From a bacterium (GTDB lineage Bacteria > Planctomycetota > UBA1135 > GCA-002686595), in NCBI GenBank assembly GCA_030428395.1, contig JAUIDW010000012.1, positions 1 to 41,705 on the forward strand: a DNA stretch of 41,705 nt. The letters are read 5' to 3'. Below are positions 32,382 to 40,136 of this stretch, piece after piece. The notes beneath the pieces were generated by a model. The model did no database searches. It saw only the letters and a program-made list of their open reading frames with translations, and had not been told where the DNA came from. The first letter of the stretch is position 1; every line of letters begins with the position of its first letter. The position numbers were made by a program, and so were the translations under genes.

Positions 32382-34027
32382 GCCTCCTCGCCACGCTCCT
32401 GCTCGCCGCGGCGGCGGCGCCGACCGACGCCCTCGCGAAGCTCGCGCCCGAGCGGCCCGTCGCCGCGTTCCGCGCCCGCGACGTCGACGGCGACGGGCGC
32501 GCCGAGCTGCTGCTGGCCTTCGCCGACGGCGGCGTGGGGCTGTGGCGCTGGGACGCCGCGGCGGGCGCCCTCGCGCGCGGCGGCGCGGAGCTGGTGCTGC
32601 CCGAGCCCGACCACGCCGCGCTCGACCAGGCCGACGTGCTGGGGACCGGGCGCGAGCAGCTGATCGTGCTCGACCGCCGCGGCGTCTTCGCCCACCGCCT
32701 GACCGACGGCGGCTACGCCGACCCCGAGCCGGTCGCGCTGACGCGCACCGGGCGGCTGGGCCTGCGCCTGGGGCGGCCGACGCTGGTGCCCTTCGTGCGC
32801 GACGTGAACGCCGACGGGCTGGCGGACTTGACGGTGCCGCGCGGCGCGACCTGCGAGCTGTGGATGAACGCCGGCGCCGGCGAGGCGGACGCGCCGCGCT
32901 TCGACCTGCTGCAGGCCCTGCCGGCCGAGCTGATCCAGGTGCACGTCACGCGCCACACGAACCTGGCCGACGAGCTGGGCAGCGACGTGATGGTCCGCGA
33001 GCTGGACATCGCCGACGTCAACGGCGACGGCCGCCCGGACCTGCGCGTGCGCTCCGACACCGAGCGGCGCTTCCACCTGCAGGGGCCCGACGGGCGCTTC
33101 GCGGACGAGCCGATCGCCGTGGACCTCTCGATCTTCCGCGACACGACGCCGCAGGCCGAGGTGCGGCCGGGCGAGACGCTGGTGCTGTCGGACCGCGCGC
33201 GCATGCAGAGCGGCGACCTGAACGGCGACGCGATCCCCGACTACGTCGTCGCGCACCGTCGCAAGGTGTGGTCGTTCCTGGCGTCGACGGAGGGGCCGCA
33301 GTTCACCGACTCCAGCACGCGGCTGGTCGCCGAGGACGTCAGCGGCCTGCTGCTCGTCCACCTGGACGAGGACGACCGCAAGGACCTGCTGATCTTCAAG
33401 GTCGACGTGCCGAGCACGGTCGAGCTCGTCCTCGGCATGGTGCGCTCGATCTCGATCGAGGTGCGCGCGCGCGGCTACCCCACGCGCCCCGACGGGACCT
33501 TCGAGGAGCGCGCCGCGTGGCGCCGCGACCTGACGGTGCGCGTGCCGTCGCTGCTGCGCCTGCTGCGCGAGGCCGACGACCTGGTCGAGCGCTTCCAGGA
33601 GGTGATCCGCAAGTTCCGCTGGTCCGCGCTGGGCGACTTCGACGGAGACGGCGAGGACGACCTGGCCCTGGTGGCCGAGGACGAGACGTTCGTCGAGCTG
33701 TGGCGGCGCCCGGCGGGCGTCGCGGAGGACCGCGCCGACGAGCGCTGGCTGCGCCAGCTGCTGTTCGAGGACCCCGACACCGTCTTCGACGTCGAGCGCA
33801 TCCTGAAGCTGACCGCGCGCGTGTTCGACCGCCGCACCTCCGCGCTGACCGGCGAGCGCGCCGCGGACCTGCGCCGCGACCTCCCCCACCGCGAGGGCTT
33901 CTACGTCGTCGACCTCCTGGCCGCCGACTTCGACGGCGACGGCGCCGACGAGCTGGTCCTCGTCGAGGAGAGCGCCACCGAGCCCTACCGCCGCGCCTTC
34001 ACGATCCTGCCGCTGGCGGGGAGCTGA
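32378..34027 (+). CDS. Exported FG-GAP/VCBS repeat protein (second of operon pair)
   Basis: This 549-residue protein has a short signal peptide, MSLLATLLLAAAAAPTDA. FG-GAP-type loops include RDVDGDGRAELL, RDVNADGLADLT, ADVNGDGRPDLR, GDLNGDAIPDYV, GDFDGDGEDDLA and ADFDGDGADELV, with some degenerate ones (VHLDEDDRKDLL). An insert of about 120 residues without loops (roughly 345-430) is helical and charged (LLREADDLVERFQEVIRKF) and breaks the propeller pattern. It is the last gene of the coupled operon and is convergent with the lipoprotein gene. It is similar in design to the preceding gene but diverged, so the pair may be an old duplication. Confidence 0.82.
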   Translation: MSLLATLLLAAAAAPTDALAKLAPERPVAAFRARDVDGDGRAELLLAFADGGVGLWRWDAAAGALARGGAELVLPEPDHAALDQADVLGTGREQLIVLDRRGVFAHRLTDGGYADPEPVALTRTGRLGLRLGRPTLVPFVRDVNADGLADLTVPRGATCELWMNAGAGEADAPRFDLLQALPAELIQVHVTRHTNLADELGSDVMVRELDIADVNGDGRPDLRVRSDTERRFHLQGPDGRFADEPIAVDLSIFRDTTPQAEVRPGETLVLSDRARMQSGDLNGDAIPDYVVAHRRKVWSFLASTEGPQFTDSSTRLVAEDVSGLLLVHLDEDDRKDLLIFKVDVPSTVELVLGMVRSISIEVRARGYPTRPDGTFEERAAWRRDLTVRVPSLLRLLREADDLVERFQEVIRKFRWSALGDFDGDGEDDLALVAEDETFVELWRRPAGVAEDRADERWLRQLLFEDPDTVFDVERILKLTARVFDRRTSALTGERAADLRRDLPHREGFYVVDLLAADFDGDGADELVLVEESATEPYRRAFTILPLAGS

Positions 34028-34043
34028 GCTCCCCTCGGCCTCC

Positions 34044-34796
34044 TCAGTCGAAGACGTTGATCCAGGCCGTGAGGTCGGCGATGGCCACCGTGACCCCCTC
34101 CACCTGCTCCGCGGCTCTTGCGATGCCGTCCCGGATCCCGACACGGAGGATCTGCATGCGATCAGGCCGATCGAAGTCCCGCCTCGAGGCCTGGTCGAGG
34201 TAGACGGTGATCCACGCGTCCAGCAGCCGGGTGGAGCACGAGGAGAGATCCTGCTTCAGGTGCCGGCTGGCCGGAGTTCCGAGGCCGCCCAGCGGAGACT
34301 CCACCGAGAAGATGTACGGCCCACGGCGGTGTCGCCCCGGGAAGCTCGCGAGCAGGATCCGGGCGCGCTCGAAGTCGTAGTTGTCGAGCACCCAGCGCTC
34401 GTCGATACCCGCGGGAGGCGGCTCGAGGACCGGGATGTAGGTCACGTTCAATCCCGTCAGCTCGCAGCCGACATCGGTCAGCTTCTCCACGTGCGGCACG
34501 CGCCCGAGGAGAGCGGCGATGGCCATCAGGTAGCGCGGCCGAGTCGAATGCGTCGGGCGCGAGCCCAGCAGGAAATAGCTGTACAGGGAGAACCCTGGGA
34601 CCTCGTCGCTCCCCCGGGTCAGCCAGTCGAACCCGGTCTCGCGTACGGGCAGGTCGGTCCCACCCCCCGCCGGCTCCTCGATCGCCTCGGGGGAGTCCTC
34701 GACCTCGTCGCCGGCCGGGGTTGCACAGGCGACCAGCAGGAGAAGGAGGAGGCCCCAACACCGCCGCGGGGGGACCGGGGTCGAGCGCGATGTCAC
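34044..34796 (-). CDS. Lipoprotein of unknown function
   Basis: This 250-residue protein starts with a basic region and a hydrophobic run ending in a canonical lipobox, LVAC24. An acidic linker follows (EVEDSPEAIEEP, about 31-42), then a globular part with FSLYSYFLLGSRPTHSTRPRY and a C-terminal helix. I recognise no family. GTG 34796 overlaps the stop of the small membrane protein upstream (GTGA), so the two are translated together. GC is somewhat lower than in the flanking FG-GAP genes. It may be a small accessory pair inserted between two envelope gene groups. Confidence 0.65.
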   Translation of the reverse strand: MTSRSTPVPPRRCWGLLLLLLVACATPAGDEVEDSPEAIEEPAGGGTDLPVRETGFDWLTRGSDEVPGFSLYSYFLLGSRPTHSTRPRYLMAIAALLGRVPHVEKLTDVGCELTGLNVTYIPVLEPPPAGIDERWVLDNYDFERARILLASFPGRHRRGPYIFSVESPLGGLGTPASRHLKQDLSSCSTRLLDAWITVYLDQASRRDFDRPDRMQILRVGIRDGIARAAEQVEGVTVAIADLTAWINVFD

Positions 34797-34999
34797 GCCC
34801 GCGCCTCGTCCCGCGGGGATCTGCTCGACCGACGCTGCCACCAGGTGCGCAGCGGTACGACCATGACCACGGCGCCCAGGACGGCCAGGGTGTACTCGCC
34901 GGGCGAGAGCGCGACGTCCGGCTCGAGCCACTGGATGGCGAGCGTGAGGATCACGGCCACGAGGGCCACGATCACGGTCGTGACGGCGCCGCTCTTCAT
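34793..34999 (-). CDS. Small two-helix membrane protein
   Basis: This 68-residue protein has two hydrophobic helices, VTTVIVALVAVILTLAIQWL (6-25) and YTLAVLGAVVMVVPLRTW (36-53), and a basic C-terminus. The ATG 34999 is well supported by GGAGGGAAG just upstream, and TAGGCT at 35031-35036 is a likely -10 element. The open frame extends upstream antisense to the FG-GAP gene but is not credible there. It is translationally coupled to the lipoprotein gene downstream, so the two products probably work together at the membrane. No family is recognised. Confidence 0.65.
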   Translation of the reverse strand: MKSGAVTTVIVALVAVILTLAIQWLEPDVALSPGEYTLAVLGAVVMVVPLRTWWQRRSSRSPRDEARA

Positions 35000-35030
35000 C
35001 TCTTCCCTCCGGGCTCCCCACCCCTGGTCG

Positions 35031-35036
35031 AGCCTA
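35031..35036 (-). promoter_or_regulatory. Putative -10 element of the small membrane protein/lipoprotein pair
   Basis: The minus strand reads TAGGCT, 31 bases before ATG 34999. That ATG also has a Shine-Dalgarno sequence. A 7-bp GC hairpin (35118-35139) is the only other structure seen in the divergent intergenic region. Confidence 0.35.
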
Positions 35037-35182
35037 GCAGGAGCTCCGGCAGCGGGGAAACGGACGCACGCGATGAGGAGCCGGGCCCCATCGCACGGCG
35101 CCTGCGTGACCCTCGTCGGGTCCGCGGCTAGTCGGACCCCGGCGCCGCGCGGAGCGCCGTACCCTTGCCAAGGAGCCCGCCC

Positions 35183-37321
35183 ATGGCCGGAATCGTCCCC
35201 CTCGTCCTGCTCGCACTCCCCGCCGCCGGGGACGGACCGGCGCCGCCGGCGTTCCGGCACCCGCAGTACCGCTTCGACCGCGCCCTCGAGCCGCGGCTGT
35301 TCGCCGACGTCGACGGGGACGGGCGCGCGGACCTGGTGGGCATCGCGCGGGCGCCGGGGTACGACCAGGTCGCCTTCCTGCGCGGGCGCGGGGACGGCTA
35401 CGACGAGCCGCGGGTGCTGGCCACGCGCGCGCGGGTGAGGGGCGTGGCCCTCGCCGACGCGACGGGCGACGGCGTGGTCGACCTCGTGGTGCTGTGGCAG
35501 CCGGGGCCCGGCTCGGGCCCGGGCGCGCTCGACGTCCTCCCCGGCAGCCCCGGCGGCGTCTTCGGAGCGCCGGTGCGCTCCGGCACCGTCGACGACCCGC
35601 TCGACGTGCGCGTCGGCGACGTGGACGGCGACGGGGTCGCCGACGCCGTCGTGCGCGCCGCCTCGCCGGCGGAGGTCCTGGGCGTCCAGGTGGGTCAGGG
35701 GGACGGTTCGTTCGCCGCGCCGGTCCCGCTCGACGTCGGCGCGCCCGCCACCTGGCTCGAGCTGATGGCGCTCGCCGGACAGACCGCGCGGCTGATCGCC
35801 GCGGGACCCGTCGGGGCGACCGGGGCGACGCTGACGGTGTTCGACCTGTCGGCCGGCTTCCCCTCCGGCCCGGTCGACACGCTCCCCCTGCCGCCGCTGC
35901 GCGACCTCGCGGTCGGCGACGTCACCAGCGACGGGCTGGACGACCTCGTGGGCGTGCTCGGGGACCTCACGTACACGTGGGTCTCGCTCGGCCCCGGCGA
36001 GCTGATCGGACCCGTGACGAGCTCGCTCGGCCTCGCGCCCGAGACGGTCGCGGTCGCCGGCGACCTGGACGGCGACGGGGTCGCGGACCTCGTGCTCGGA
36101 CGCCCGCTGGGGGTGGCGTACGGCAACGGGGACCTGACGTTCGGGCACGCGGTGGCGCGGGCGCTGAACGCGCCGGGCTCGCCCCCGCTGACGACCGCCG
36201 AGGACCTCGACGGCGACGGCCGGGTCGACCTGGTGCAGGCGACCTCGGACGCCGCGCGCGGCACGTGGATCTCGACCGTGCGCGGCGAGGGCGCGCGCCA
36301 GCTCGAGCAGGACCCGCCGCTGGTCCCGCAGCTCGGCGCGAACCAGCCGGGCCTGTTCCCCGACGTGGACGGCGACGAGCTGGCGGACCTCGTCGTGACC
36401 CGCGGCGCGCCGGGCGGGCCCGGGAGCCCCGCGCGGACCGTGGTCCTCGAGAACGACGGGTTCGGCGGCCTGCGGCGCGCGGGCTCGACCGAGTGGTCGG
36501 CGACCTGCACCGCGGGCGGCGTGTTCACCTTCGGCGACTTCGCGGGCGACGGGCAGGCGGACCTGCTGCTGGGGATCTTCTGCGCCGACCAGCTGGTCCC
36601 GCGCACCGCGGCGGGGTTCCAGGCGCCGGTCCCGCTGAGCTTCCCGCCGACGAGCAACGCCGCGGTGGGCGACGTCGACGGCGACGGGCGCGACGACGTG
36701 TTCCTCGGCGGGGCGCTGTACCTCGGCGCGGGCTCGGCGATCACGCCCACGGGGCTGACGATCCCGGGCTTCCTCGAGCTCGTCGACGTCGACGGCGACA
36801 ACCGGCTCGACGTGGTGTCCGTGGGCGCGCCGCCCGGCACCCTGAGCGTGCACCTCGGCGCCGGCGACGGGTCCTTCGGCCCGCCGCGGCCGTCGGCCCT
36901 GCCCGGCCCCGGCACGTTCGTCACCGGGCGCGGGGACGCGGACGGCGACGGGCGTGTCGACCTGGTCGTCACGCGCTTCGACGGACGGCAGCACGCGGTG
37001 CTGCTCGGCGCGGGCGACGGGACCTTCCCGACCCGCCGGCGCCTGCCGCTGCGGGCCGAGGCCTACCGCTGGTACCTGTCGGACCTGAACGGCGACGGCG
37101 CGGCGGACCTGCTGGCGGGCTTCGAGTCGCTGATCGTGCTCGTGGGCACCGGCGGCGGCTCGTTCGCGGACCCGGCCTACTTCGCCCTCGAGGACCTGCA
37201 CGGCGGCGTCTCGTCGAGCCCCCTGCCGGTCGAGCGCAACCGCTTCTTCGCCGGCGCGCCGGCCACGATCCACTACCGCTCCGACACGGGCTGGCGCGTG
37301 AAGGCCGGCCCCCGGTTCTGA
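35183..37321 (+). CDS. Large exported FG-GAP/VCBS repeat protein
   Basis: This 712-residue protein has a signal peptide, MAGIVPLVLLALPAAGDG, and about twelve DxDGDG-type loops spread over its whole length. They run from ADVDGDGRADLV near residue 35 through GDLDGDGVADLV, EDLDGDGRVDLV, GDVDGDGRDDVF and VDVDGDNRLDVV to SDLNGDGAADLL near 640. Twelve blades-worth of repeats suggest one large or two stacked propellers binding Ca2+. No catalytic domain or anchor is seen, so it is probably secreted or surface-attached through a partner. ATG 35183 has AAGGAG about seven bases upstream and TACCCT at 35160-35165. It resembles the 30.8-34.0 kb pair in motif only. Confidence 0.87.
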   Translation: MAGIVPLVLLALPAAGDGPAPPAFRHPQYRFDRALEPRLFADVDGDGRADLVGIARAPGYDQVAFLRGRGDGYDEPRVLATRARVRGVALADATGDGVVDLVVLWQPGPGSGPGALDVLPGSPGGVFGAPVRSGTVDDPLDVRVGDVDGDGVADAVVRAASPAEVLGVQVGQGDGSFAAPVPLDVGAPATWLELMALAGQTARLIAAGPVGATGATLTVFDLSAGFPSGPVDTLPLPPLRDLAVGDVTSDGLDDLVGVLGDLTYTWVSLGPGELIGPVTSSLGLAPETVAVAGDLDGDGVADLVLGRPLGVAYGNGDLTFGHAVARALNAPGSPPLTTAEDLDGDGRVDLVQATSDAARGTWISTVRGEGARQLEQDPPLVPQLGANQPGLFPDVDGDELADLVVTRGAPGGPGSPARTVVLENDGFGGLRRAGSTEWSATCTAGGVFTFGDFAGDGQADLLLGIFCADQLVPRTAAGFQAPVPLSFPPTSNAAVGDVDGDGRDDVFLGGALYLGAGSAITPTGLTIPGFLELVDVDGDNRLDVVSVGAPPGTLSVHLGAGDGSFGPPRPSALPGPGTFVTGRGDADGDGRVDLVVTRFDGRQHAVLLGAGDGTFPTRRRLPLRAEAYRWYLSDLNGDGAADLLAGFESLIVLVGTGGGSFADPAYFALEDLHGGVSSSPLPVERNRFFAGAPATIHYRSDTGWRVKAGPRF

Positions 37322-37412
37322 CGGGCGCGCGGGAGCCCGCGGTCCCCCGCCGCCCGCGTGCGTGGACAGCCCCGCGCGGGAGCCGTACGTTCGTCGGTGA
37401 AGGAGGACGGGA

Positions 37413-38192
37413 ATGAAGAAGTACGCTGCCGGCCTCGCCGGCCTGCTGGTGCTCGCGTGCGCGCAGGTCCCGCGCGAGTCGGTCGAGCTCTCCACCACCG
37501 TGGGCAAGGACCTCGTCGAGGTCCACAAGGCCCACCGCGAGCTGGCGGAGCTGATGTTCCAGGGGATGCGCGACGACGTGAACCGCTTCGTCGACGAGGT
37601 CTACGCGCCGTTCCAGATCCAGTTCGTGATCGACGCGGAGCAGGAGAAGGCGACCAGCTCGAGTGACGCGGTGAGGAAGATGTCGCTGCTGGCGGCCATG
37701 GGCGTCGCGTTCGCGAAGCCCCCCGCGGACGAGGACGAGGAGACCCGGGCGAAGCGCGCCAACCTGCAGAAGCAGGTCCTCGAGAAGCTCGGCGTCCTGG
37801 TCTCCGGCATCGAGCAGGACATCGAGGACATGCGCCGCGAGCTGCTCCAGCCGCTCGAGGCGCAGCGCGCCGAGGTGATCGGCAGCATCGACCGCAACTA
37901 CCAGCGCATCCACTACGCCAACTCGGTCGTGATGGGGCACCTCTCCACGGTCGTGAAGGTCCACGACGCGCAGGAGGAGGCGCTGAACGCCATCGGCATC
38001 GAGGGCCTGCGCGAGAAGGCCGGGACGAGCCTCGCGCGCACCTCGAACCAGGTGGGCGAGCTGGTGAACCGGGCCGAGCGGGCCGGCGGCACGCTCGACG
38101 AGCTCGAGGAGACGATCACCGACACGAAGGCCAAGCTGCTCGGCGCGATCGGTTCCGCCGGGTCGACCGACGGCGCAACCGACACCAACTGA
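37413..38192 (+). CDS. Coiled-coil lipoprotein, unknown function
   Basis: This 259-residue protein has a signal peptide with canonical lipobox VLAC16. The mature part is almost entirely helical and charged, with heptad-like stretches (about 105-150, RAKRANLQKQVLEKLGVLV; and 205-240, GELVNRAERAGGTLDELEETI), suggesting a long coiled coil or helical bundle. One short hydrophobic segment, MSLLAAMGVAFAKPP (about 90-104), may be membrane-associated. ATG 37413 follows AAGGAGGACGGG, a strong ribosome binding site. The next gene starts 15 bases after its stop on the same strand, so they form a pair. No family is recognised. Confidence 0.7.
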   Translation: MKKYAAGLAGLLVLACAQVPRESVELSTTVGKDLVEVHKAHRELAELMFQGMRDDVNRFVDEVYAPFQIQFVIDAEQEKATSSSDAVRKMSLLAAMGVAFAKPPADEDEETRAKRANLQKQVLEKLGVLVSGIEQDIEDMRRELLQPLEAQRAEVIGSIDRNYQRIHYANSVVMGHLSTVVKVHDAQEEALNAIGIEGLREKAGTSLARTSNQVGELVNRAERAGGTLDELEETITDTKAKLLGAIGSAGSTDGATDTN

Positions 38193-38207
38193 GGGCAGGA
38201 GACCACC

Positions 38208-38525
38208 ATGACCGACGAGTTCGACTTCGACCTGAGCGGCTTCGACGAGGAGCTGCAGGAGACGTTGAAGAAGGGGCGCGAGGCCTTCCACGGCAAGTAC
38301 AAGAGCGAGCTGACCGAGCTCATGGGCCTCTCGCGCGAGGAGATCGACCAGGTCACCGCCGACACGACCGACGTCGAGACGTACGACATGCTGATCGAGA
38401 TCGTGAAGGACGCCTCGGCCAAGAACCTGGCCCAGGCCGAGCTCAAGGCGCGCATCGAGAAGCTGGGCCAGCTGGCGATCGAGCTGGGCAGGCGAGTGCC
38501 CTCGGTCGCGAAGCTCCTCGTCTGA
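38208..38525 (+). CDS. Small acidic helical protein paired with the coiled-coil lipoprotein
   Basis: This 105-residue cytoplasmic-looking protein begins with an acidic, aromatic segment (DEFDFDLSGFDEEL) and is then helical, with KKGREAFHGKYKSELTELMGLSREEID and AQAELKARIEKLGQLAIELG. There is no signal peptide or membrane segment. ATG 38208 has GGCAGGAG seven bases upstream. The short 15-base gap to the lipoprotein gene indicates co-transcription, yet the two products are predicted on opposite sides of the membrane, which is odd for direct partners. No family is recognised. Confidence 0.7.
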   Translation: MTDEFDFDLSGFDEELQETLKKGREAFHGKYKSELTELMGLSREEIDQVTADTTDVETYDMLIEIVKDASAKNLAQAELKARIEKLGQLAIELGRRVPSVAKLLV

Positions 38526-38545
38526 GCCGCCCGCGCCCGGCGCCC

Positions 38546-39565
38546 TCAGCGGCGCAGCAGGAAGCCGTCGCGCAGCGGGTCGGCGGGGTCCAGCACGTGC
38601 TCGGCGCGGCCCGTGACGAAGGCGGTGCCGCGGACCTCCGGGACGACGGCGTCCAGCTCGCCCACGCGCGTGGTCTCCGCCGCGCGGACGTCGAAGCGGG
38701 TGCCGATCAGGCTCTCGATCGTCGTCCACTCGCCGGGTGCGAGCGTCCCGCGCGCGACCGCCAGGGCGGCCCGGCCCGACACCCCCGTGCCCGTCGGCGA
38801 GCGGTCGACCTCGCCGTCTGCGAACACGCACACGTTGCGGCTGGGCGCGTCGCCGCGCGCGGCGCGCACCAGGATGGTGCCGTACAGGAAGTTCAGGTCG
38901 TCGGCGCCGGTCGGGTGGCGGATCTCCGCGCTCGACTCGACCGCCCGCCGGATCGCCACGCCGGCCTCGATCAGCCGCGCCGTCGCGGCGGGCTCCAGCT
39001 CGAGCCCGAGCGCGTCGGCGTCGACGTACGCGTAGAACGCCCCCCCGAAGGCCAGGTCGTAGCCCACGCGCCCCAGCCCCGGCACGTCGACGGAGGCGTC
39101 CAGCGCCAGCGCGAAGGACGGCACGTTGCGGAACGTCACCGACCGCACGCGCGTCCCGTCGAGCTCCGGCCAGGCCGTGACGCGGCCGGCCGGCGTGTCG
39201 AGGCGGACCTCCGGGTGCCCGCGGTCGGCCGGGATCAGCCCCTCCTGCAGGCCCGCCGTCACCAGCGCGACGATCCCGTGCCCGCACATCGTGCTCCAGC
39301 CCTCGTTGTGCAGGAACAGCACGCCGAGGTCGCCGTCGGGCGTCGCGGGCGGCGTCGGCAGCGCACCGTACATGTCGGCGTGCCCGCGCGGCTCCCACAT
39401 CAGCGCGCGCCGCAGCCCGTCCAGCCGCGCGCGCGCGTCGTGCCGGCGCTCGAGCATCGTGTCGCCGCGCGGCGTGGGGAAGCCGTCCACCACGATGCGC
39501 AGCGGCTCGCCCGCGGTGTGCGCCTCGATCGTGCGGATCGTGCGCGGGGGATCCTCGGCCGCCAT
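38546..39565 (-). CDS. Proline racemase-family enzyme, likely trans-3-hydroxy-L-proline dehydratase
   Basis: This 339-residue enzyme has the proline racemase fold signatures. The first catalytic position is Cys94 in NEGWSTMCGHGIVAL. The second, normally Cys in racemases and 4-hydroxyproline epimerases (SPCGTG), is Thr258 here in DRSPTGTGVSG. The Cys/Thr pair characterises trans-3-hydroxy-L-proline dehydratases such as human L3HYPDH. The product, 1-pyrroline-2-carboxylate, would be the substrate of the OCD-family reductase at 26.4 kb. I chose ATG 39565 because TACCGT lies exactly six bases before it; the frame could start at 39583. It is convergent with the small acidic protein gene, 20 bases apart. 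Confidence 0.88.
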   Translation of the reverse strand: MAAEDPPRTIRTIEAHTAGEPLRIVVDGFPTPRGDTMLERRHDARARLDGLRRALMWEPRGHADMYGALPTPPATPDGDLGVLFLHNEGWSTMCGHGIVALVTAGLQEGLIPADRGHPEVRLDTPAGRVTAWPELDGTRVRSVTFRNVPSFALALDASVDVPGLGRVGYDLAFGGAFYAYVDADALGLELEPAATARLIEAGVAIRRAVESSAEIRHPTGADDLNFLYGTILVRAARGDAPSRNVCVFADGEVDRSPTGTGVSGRAALAVARGTLAPGEWTTIESLIGTRFDVRAAETTRVGELDAVVPEVRGTAFVTGRAEHVLDPADPLRDGFLLRR

Positions 39566-39571
39566 GCGGGC

Positions 39572-39577
39572 ACGGTA
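39572..39577 (-). promoter_or_regulatory. Putative -10 element of the hydroxyproline dehydratase gene
   Basis: The minus strand reads TACCGT six bases before ATG 39565. This supports that start over the upstream ATG at 39583. Confidence 0.45.
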
Positions 39578-39617
39578 GCGCACCCGCGGCCGGCCGCAAG
39601 CCGGGACGCGTCCCCCC

Positions 39618-40136
39618 CTACTCCTCGGGGTTCTCGTTGAAGTCGTAGATGTACGACAGGCGCGTCTTGTTGATGATCAGGTAGTCGAGCGAGGTCAGCT
39701 GGCTCAGCTCCTGGTCCCCGTGCGCCTTGAAGCCGCGCACGGCGGGGTTGCGCATCACGAAGAAGCGGCGCGTGGCGCGGTCGGCGACGTCGTACGCGCC
39801 GGGGCGGGCCTCGCCCGCGACCTCCAGGTTCAGGAGGCCCGTGTAGAACACGCGGATGCGCTGCAGCTCCTGGTTGCGGTACAGGTCGGCCTGGGCGACG
39901 TCGCCGGCGGTGTCGAGGAACTCGTGCGCCAGCAGGACCTCGTCCAGGTTGATGTGCAGCAGCGGCGTCGCGATGCGGTCGCAGGTGTTCAGGTCGATCA
40001 GCGTCGCGTTGCGGACCTTCAGGAAATACCGGCGGTGCTCGTCGAGGATCTGCGAGAGCCGCGCGTACTTGTTGTCGATCTCCCCCTTGATGAGGAAGGA
40101 GTCGGTCAGGAAGAGGTCCGAGACGATCGTCAGCAT
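39618..40136 (-). CDS. Conserved-looking protein of unknown function downstream of folC
   Basis: This 172-residue soluble protein has mixed helix and strand with no signal peptide. It begins MLTIVSDLFLTDSFLIKGEI, carries a regular central region (KVRNATLIDLNTCDRIATPLLHINLDEVLLAHEFLD, roughly 41-75) that looks like a small beta-rich domain, and ends acidic (FNENPEE). It overlaps the folC stop by seven bases and has GAGGAA just before ATG 40136, so it is translated from the folC message. I do not recognise the family; coupling to folC does not by itself imply a folate role. Confidence 0.7.
   Translation of the reverse strand: MLTIVSDLFLTDSFLIKGEIDNKYARLSQILDEHRRYFLKVRNATLIDLNTCDRIATPLLHINLDEVLLAHEFLDTAGDVAQADLYRNQELQRIRVFYTGLLNLEVAGEARPGAYDVADRATRRFFVMRNPAVRGFKAHGDQELSQLTSLDYLIINKTRLSYIYDFNENPEE

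Noticed and set aside
30960-37110. Regularly recurring near-identical DNA motif (GTCGACGGCGACGGG), CRISPR-like at first sight
   Set aside because: The repeats encode the DxDGDG loops of the FG-GAP proteins, stay in frame and have variable spacing. They are protein repeats, not an array.
34793-37528. 911-codon minus-strand frame extending the small membrane protein
   Set aside because: All but the last 68 codons lie antisense to the FG-GAP gene or in the intergenic region. A strong ribosome binding site at ATG 34999 defines the true gene.
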